Assembly (NCBI GenBank): GCA_017889705.1
Contig: JAGGAB010000025.1
Location: 1 to 56,961, forward strand
Direction: 5' to 3'
Length of the DNA: 56,961 bases
Source: Bacillota bacterium
GTDB taxonomy: Bacteria; Bacillota; Negativicutes; Sporomusales; Sporomusaceae
Within the stretch, counting starts at the first letter, position 1. The number at the start of each line of letters is the position of its first letter. Below the pieces are notes generated by a model, which worked only from the letters and a program-made list of their open reading frames with translations, was not told where the DNA came from and did no database searches. The translations under genes were made by a program, and so were the position numbers. Below, piece by piece: positions 52,673-56,961 of this stretch.

Positions 52673-53791
52673 ATGGAATTGTTGAAAGAGTTCTTTAAGT
52701 GTTACGTGGATTCAGATACGTATAACTTGACTTTCATTAATGAAAAATTTCAATGCGATCAAGTATTAGCACGAAAAAAGTGTATTATTTTTGGTGCATC
52801 AGAGGGCGGAAAAAAATTTCTTGAATTACTAAAAAAATTGAATATCGAGATTATAGCTATAATAGATAATGATAAACAAAAATGGGGAACAGTTTTAGAC
52901 GGAATTCATGTTTTGTCACCTAATAGTGTGCAACAATACCGAGATATTCCAATTATAATTACATCTAGATACGTAGCGGCTATTGATAGACAACTAAAAC
53001 TTCTGGGAGTTAAGCAACCTATTCCACATTATGTTCTAAGTGTTGTTTATCCTCAATATTTCCCCAATAGCTTTCATAAATACATGAAAGACATATTTTG
53101 CAAGGAACGGAAAAAAATTGAAAAAGCGTATAGCTTATTAAGTGATATGGATTCACGTCAATTATTTCTGCAGATTCTAAAATTCAGGGTATTGTTAGAT
53201 CCGTTTGAGTTGCCTGACAAAAATAGTCTTGGCTATTCGCCGGTTTTTTCATTATCGCAAGAAGCTGACGTAATTGTTGATATTGGTGCATATGATGGCG
53301 ATACTTTGCGCGAGTTTATCAAACATTCACAAGGGAAATTTTGCAGTTATATAGCATTTGAGCCGGACGAGTATAATTATAATAAACTTTTAGCTAATAT
53401 TCCTTCCAATTATAAGGAAAGAATAGTTGTTTACAAATTGGGAGTTGGATCTAAGCATGAGTTTGTATCTTTTTCTTGCGAGGGTAATATGAGTTCGGCG
53501 ATTTCAAAAAATGGAAATGATAAAATTGAGCTGATAGCTTTAGATGAGTTTATCAACGAAAAAAGAATTTCCCTGATAAAAATGGATGTTGAAGGATTTG
53601 AAAACGAGGTATTGCTAGGAGCAAAAGGTATTATTAAACGTGATAATCCTAAACTACTGGTATCGGCATATCACTATCCCGAAGATTTGTGGAATTTACA
53701 ATTACTGGTACAGTCAATTAATTCTTCATATAAGTTTTATTTAAGGCATTTAGATGAAGAAATTTATGAAACAATGCTTTTTGTATTGTAG
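52673..53791 (+). CDS. FkbM family methyltransferase with N-terminal Rossmann-like module
   Basis: 372 aa. Residues about 33-118 (KKCIIFGASEGGKKFLELLK, IAIIDNDKQKWGTVLDGI) are a Rossmann-like module; about 195-370 is the FkbM domain (VIVDIGAYDGDTLREFI, AFEPDEYNYNKLLANI, IKMDVEGFENEVLLGA). Probably O-methylates a sugar or glycolipid. The N-terminal module resembles the C-terminal domains of its neighbours at 50526 and 53881. Confidence 0.8.
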   Translation: MELLKEFFKCYVDSDTYNLTFINEKFQCDQVLARKKCIIFGASEGGKKFLELLKKLNIEIIAIIDNDKQKWGTVLDGIHVLSPNSVQQYRDIPIIITSRYVAAIDRQLKLLGVKQPIPHYVLSVVYPQYFPNSFHKYMKDIFCKERKKIEKAYSLLSDMDSRQLFLQILKFRVLLDPFELPDKNSLGYSPVFSLSQEADVIVDIGAYDGDTLREFIKHSQGKFCSYIAFEPDEYNYNKLLANIPSNYKERIVVYKLGVGSKHEFVSFSCEGNMSSAISKNGNDKIELIALDEFINEKRISLIKMDVEGFENEVLLGAKGIIKRDNPKLLVSAYHYPEDLWNLQLLVQSINSSYKFYLRHLDEEIYETMLFVL

Positions 53792-53880
53792 ATTAGAAAA
53801 TTTGTGTAGTCTTGTTAGACACAGTTATAGTTAGCATTTAAGAAAAAAGCAATACTATAGTTTAAAAGGAGAAAATACGA

Positions 53881-55716
53881 ATGAATGTTTTAGTGTTAGT
53901 GCCACATATGAACGTTTTCTATGGTAAAAAAGATGGCGAAGAATGTGTACGATATTATGAGAATCATCAATTTCCTATTTCTGCAGCATATATTTCAGCG
54001 GCATTGAAAAGCGCTGGGGTAAAAACAGTAGCACTAGATTTGAACTATTATATACAGCCTATGACAAAACTTACTAAAACAATTGAAGAAAATTCAATTG
54101 ATATTGTTGCCGTTGGTGGACTTTCACGCGATTATTGGTCTATAAAGCAGGTGTTTAGTTTCATTAAAGAAAAATATCCTCATATAATTACAGTTTTAGG
54201 GGGAGGGATAATTTCTTCTGAACCCGAAATTATTTTCAAAGACATGAATATTGAATTTGGCTTGCTGGGCGAAGCTGATATTACTGTTGTCGAACTTATT
54301 CGAGCTATTGAGAACCGTTCTGATTATAAGCAAATTGATGGTATTATTTTTAATGATAATAGAGAAATTCACATTACAAAAGCAAGAGCATGTATTGCGG
54401 ATATTGATAGTATTTCATTGCCTGATTATGAGGGCTTTGAGCTGGATAAATATTTGGCTTATCAAAAGTGTTTAGATTTATATTTCTTAACAGAGGCTGA
54501 TCCCAGAGCAATACAGATTATAGCAAGCCGGTCCTGCCCCTATCAGTGTACTTTTTGCTATCATACTATTTCTAACTACAGACAGAGGTCTTTGGACCAT
54601 CTTTTTAGCGAAATCGATTATCTCGTATCGCACTTTAAAATAAATACATTGCATATTTGCGATGATTTATTTGTTACATCGAAAAATAATGATCGCCTGA
54701 TAGAGTTTTGTCACAGAATAAAACCGTATAATTTAAAATGGTGGTGTCAATTAAGGGTTGACAGCAAGATTGATATTGACATAGTAAAAATGATGAAAGC
54801 TTCAGGCTGCATTCTTATTGGATTCGGAATAGAGCATGTTGATAATAATATGTTGAAGATGATGAATAAAAATATTACTATGGAACAAACTCAACGTGCA
54901 ATAGATATTTGTTTTGAAGCAGGGGTTGGAATTGGAGGCGGATTTATTCTTGGCGATTTTGGAGAAACCACGGAGACAATAAACAAAATAGCTGAATGGT
55001 ATTCCCGGAATCAAAACCATCAAGTGTATCTCTCGCAGATAATACCTTATCCAGGGACACAATTATATGAAAAAGCTATAAGCTCAGGAATAATTAAAGA
55101 TAGATTAGCGTATATCAAAGCGGGATGCCCTCCTGTCAACTTAACCAAGATGGACAATGCTGAACATTCTTCATTTTTAAGTGCGCTTAAGGATCGATTT
55201 TATTATTATGCAGAGAATGTAGCATTCAAAAGCGGTGAAGATGATTTTAGAGGGGATTTATATACGATTGTACTAAAGTGTGCTAATTGCGGTTCGTTAA
55301 ATGTATATAGTAATGTAGCAAATGTATTTGTTAATGAAATCTTTTGTAGTAATTGTAATACAATAAATCATAGATTTAAGAATGATGAGCATCTTTTATT
55401 CACAAACCTTATGCTCTGGCAAGAATATCTGAGGGACAATCCGAATGCAAAAGTTGCAATACTTGGACCTAAAAAAATAATAGCCGCTCTGATTAACTCG
55501 TTGGATAATAAATATATAAATATTGTTAAGGTATTTGACATCAATCCGCTAAATGCAGGTAATAAATTAGGAATTTACACAACCGAGAAACTTCCTGAGA
55601 ATCTTAGCGAGTTGGAAGGAAAGGTAGATGCCATTTTTATTGCTGCCCAGCGTGCCTATTCAGAGATATATATTTCCATACAAGAGATTGAGAAATATGG
55701 GATAACTATTGTTTAA
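53881..55716 (+). CDS. Radical SAM protein with B12-binding-like, zinc-ribbon and Rossmann-like domains
   Basis: 611 aa behind AAAGGAGAA. About 1-150 is a B12-binding-type fold (FPISAAYISAALKSAG, VLGGGIISSEPEIIF), but the DxHxxG cobalamin motif is absent. The radical SAM core has C219-x3-C223-x2-C226 in SCPYQCTFCYH and IGFGIEHVDNNMLKMMNK. Near 465-500 two CxxC pairs (CANC, CSNC) form a zinc ribbon. About 522-606 is a Rossmann-like module (AKVAILGPKKII, FDINPLNAGNKLG). Substrate unknown; probably modifies a sugar or lipid-linked glycan. Confidence 0.82.
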   Translation: MNVLVLVPHMNVFYGKKDGEECVRYYENHQFPISAAYISAALKSAGVKTVALDLNYYIQPMTKLTKTIEENSIDIVAVGGLSRDYWSIKQVFSFIKEKYPHIITVLGGGIISSEPEIIFKDMNIEFGLLGEADITVVELIRAIENRSDYKQIDGIIFNDNREIHITKARACIADIDSISLPDYEGFELDKYLAYQKCLDLYFLTEADPRAIQIIASRSCPYQCTFCYHTISNYRQRSLDHLFSEIDYLVSHFKINTLHICDDLFVTSKNNDRLIEFCHRIKPYNLKWWCQLRVDSKIDIDIVKMMKASGCILIGFGIEHVDNNMLKMMNKNITMEQTQRAIDICFEAGVGIGGGFILGDFGETTETINKIAEWYSRNQNHQVYLSQIIPYPGTQLYEKAISSGIIKDRLAYIKAGCPPVNLTKMDNAEHSSFLSALKDRFYYYAENVAFKSGEDDFRGDLYTIVLKCANCGSLNVYSNVANVFVNEIFCSNCNTINHRFKNDEHLLFTNLMLWQEYLRDNPNAKVAILGPKKIIAALINSLDNKYINIVKVFDINPLNAGNKLGIYTTEKLPENLSELEGKVDAIFIAAQRAYSEIYISIQEIEKYGITIV

Positions 55717-55763
55717 TACTAAAAGAACACTAATTATTGGTATGTCTTTACGAGGAGAATGCA

Positions 55764-56696
55764 GTGAATATCTTAATTTCTGGAGCAAGGGGATTTATTG
55801 GCCGCAATTTGGTAGAATATCTTACAGGAAAAGGGTATTGTATTCTGGCTCCTAATAGAACACAACTTGATTTCACCAATACATCTGCGGTCGAACAATA
55901 TTTTAGAACAAACAATATCGATGTTATTATTCACTGTGCAATGGTATCTCACACCTCTGCTGTGAATAATTCAGATAAGTTTGCAGGCGATGTTGTTGAA
56001 CGGAATTTGCGCATGTTTTTTAATATCCAGCGCTGCATGACTGACTCTATGAAGCTAATCCACTTAGGTAGTGGTGCAGAGTATAGCAGACCTCACTGGC
56101 ACAATAAAATGCCTGAGGATTATTTTGATCAGTATGTTCCTGAGGATAGTTATGGTTATGCTAAATATTTAATTTCTAAGTACATTGAATCATGTAAAAA
56201 TGTAATTTGTTTACGCATTTTTGGTGTATTCGGGAAATATGAAAACTATCTTAATCGCTTTGTGTCAAATTCAATTGTTAAAAATCTATTAAAAATGCCA
56301 ATTACTATTAATAAAAACGTTGTATATGATTATTTGTATATTAATGATTTATTATCTATTATCGAATATTTTATTAATGGTCAGGCTAAATATAAATATT
56401 ATAATGTAACACCTTCGAAGCCAATCGACCTAATCACGATAGCAAATATGGTCAATCAGACAAGTGATTATAAGAGTGACATTCATGTATTGAATGAAGG
56501 TATTGGAACTGAATACTCAGGAGATAACAATAGGCTTTTGTCGGAAATAGCAAATTATCGCTTTATTCCATATAAGCAGGCGATCGCAGATTTATATCAA
56601 TATTATGTTAAAAACATGAACGATATAAATTGTGAAGCAGTTCGTGCAGATGGTTATCTTAAGTATGTTAAGTATTGTCAACAAAAAGATAACTAG
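55764..56696 (+). CDS. NAD(P)-dependent sugar epimerase/dehydratase/reductase (SDR)
   Basis: 310 aa from GTG 55764 behind ACGAGGAG. Nucleotide motif ISGARGFIGRNLVEYL, catalytic YGYAK (Tyr-x3-Lys), LIHLGSGAEYS, and VVYDYLYINDLLSII. It could be the final 4-keto reductase for the deoxysugar made by the rfb genes, or an epimerase. Most AT-rich gene of the window by eye. Confidence 0.8.
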   Translation: MNILISGARGFIGRNLVEYLTGKGYCILAPNRTQLDFTNTSAVEQYFRTNNIDVIIHCAMVSHTSAVNNSDKFAGDVVERNLRMFFNIQRCMTDSMKLIHLGSGAEYSRPHWHNKMPEDYFDQYVPEDSYGYAKYLISKYIESCKNVICLRIFGVFGKYENYLNRFVSNSIVKNLLKMPITINKNVVYDYLYINDLLSIIEYFINGQAKYKYYNVTPSKPIDLITIANMVNQTSDYKSDIHVLNEGIGTEYSGDNNRLLSEIANYRFIPYKQAIADLYQYYVKNMNDINCEAVRADGYLKYVKYCQQKDN

Positions 56697-56961
56697 GGAC
56701 ATATAAAAAGGAAAGATGGTCAGTAAATAAGTTGATGTCGTTTGATAAGTGTGAAAATGAAAGCTTAACGGAATATGAATATTCTACCAATCTTATACGG
56801 AGATGAAAAATATCTACTTGCTTTTTTCAATCGCCAAACCTATAATTTAGTATAAGAACCAGTTTGCTTAGGTCTGTGGTTGAAAGTCGATGCCAGTCGC
56901 AGGCGAAACGACCCACGTAAGAAGCCCAAAGTGGCTTTGAGCATGGTGCGGCTTAGAGGTA
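56697..56961. other. 3' end region without an assigned gene
   Basis: 265 bp with no terminator seen. Composition is AT-rich to about 56860 and then turns abruptly GC-richer. From about 56861 to the window edge the plus strand has an open frame with many basic codons but no start with a ribosome site. It could be the edge of a mobile element or of a gene outside the window. Confidence 0.3.

Noticed and set aside
1..56961. tRNA, rRNA or complete insertion sequence
   Set aside because: No cloverleaf, rRNA core sequence, or transposase gene with flanking inverted repeats could be seen.

Overview
The window looks like chromosome of a diderm, flagellated Firmicute of the Negativicutes, probably the Sporomusaceae (Sporomusa, Pelosinus, Propionispora and relatives). 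The inference rests on gene content. A Bacillus/Clostridium-type flagellar late-gene block (yvyF, flgM, flgN, flgK, flgL, DUF6470, fliW, csrA, flaG, fliD, fliS, hag) and Firmicute-type genes (ComFC, RecD2, YvrJ, DUF1659, DUF2922) sit beside genes usual in outer-membrane bacteria: an RTX protein, ManC, RfbF/G/H and NeuB-type sugar synthases. No rRNA, tRNA, CRISPR array or complete insertion sequence was found.

Layout. 1-3743: 3' part of a large RTX calcium-binding repeat protein ending in a zinc-metalloprotease-like domain. 3966-10115: sugar-nucleotide supply genes (manC, phosphomannomutase, galU, pgi) with a membrane protein on the opposite strand. 10121-19442: mixed housekeeping and regulatory genes, namely an orphan response regulator, a short glycosyltransferase-like protein, a ComK-like protein under a probable LexA box, an ABC-F ATPase, a sigma factor followed by the DUF1659-DUF2922-YvrJ set, recD2, comFC and an HD-GYP protein. 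19809-30212: flagellar late genes ending in flagellin, with three candidate sigma-28 promoters and two leaders carrying CsrA-type GGA hairpins. 30346-41386: Maf/DUF115 flagellin glycosyltransferase and an essentially complete CMP-legionaminic acid pathway (legB, legC, legG, legI, legH, ptmE, two oxidoreductases, legF). 41387-56696: a visibly more AT-rich glycan-diversification block (glycosyltransferase, rfbF/G/H, a NeuB-SAF-cupin fusion, a HAD protein, a ThDP carboligase, a sugar C-methyltransferase, two FkbM-like methyltransferases, a radical SAM protein and an SDR).

How the genes work together. ManC, phosphomannomutase, GalU and Pgi feed hexose phosphates into NDP-sugars. The leg/ptm genes make a nonulosonic acid that Maf most likely places on flagellin. 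The rfb block plus the ThDP enzyme and C-methyltransferase probably make a branched 3,6-dideoxyhexose that further decorates flagellin or surface polysaccharide. FliW and CsrA couple flagellin translation to assembly. Their own transcript appears to start at a dedicated promoter and to carry an array of GGA-loop hairpins, the most interesting regulatory signal in the window. The other leading candidates are a Rossmann-like module recurring in three unrelated enzymes of the glycan block, the rfbFGH-ThDP-methyltransferase pathway, and the SOS-box/ComK-like gene pair.
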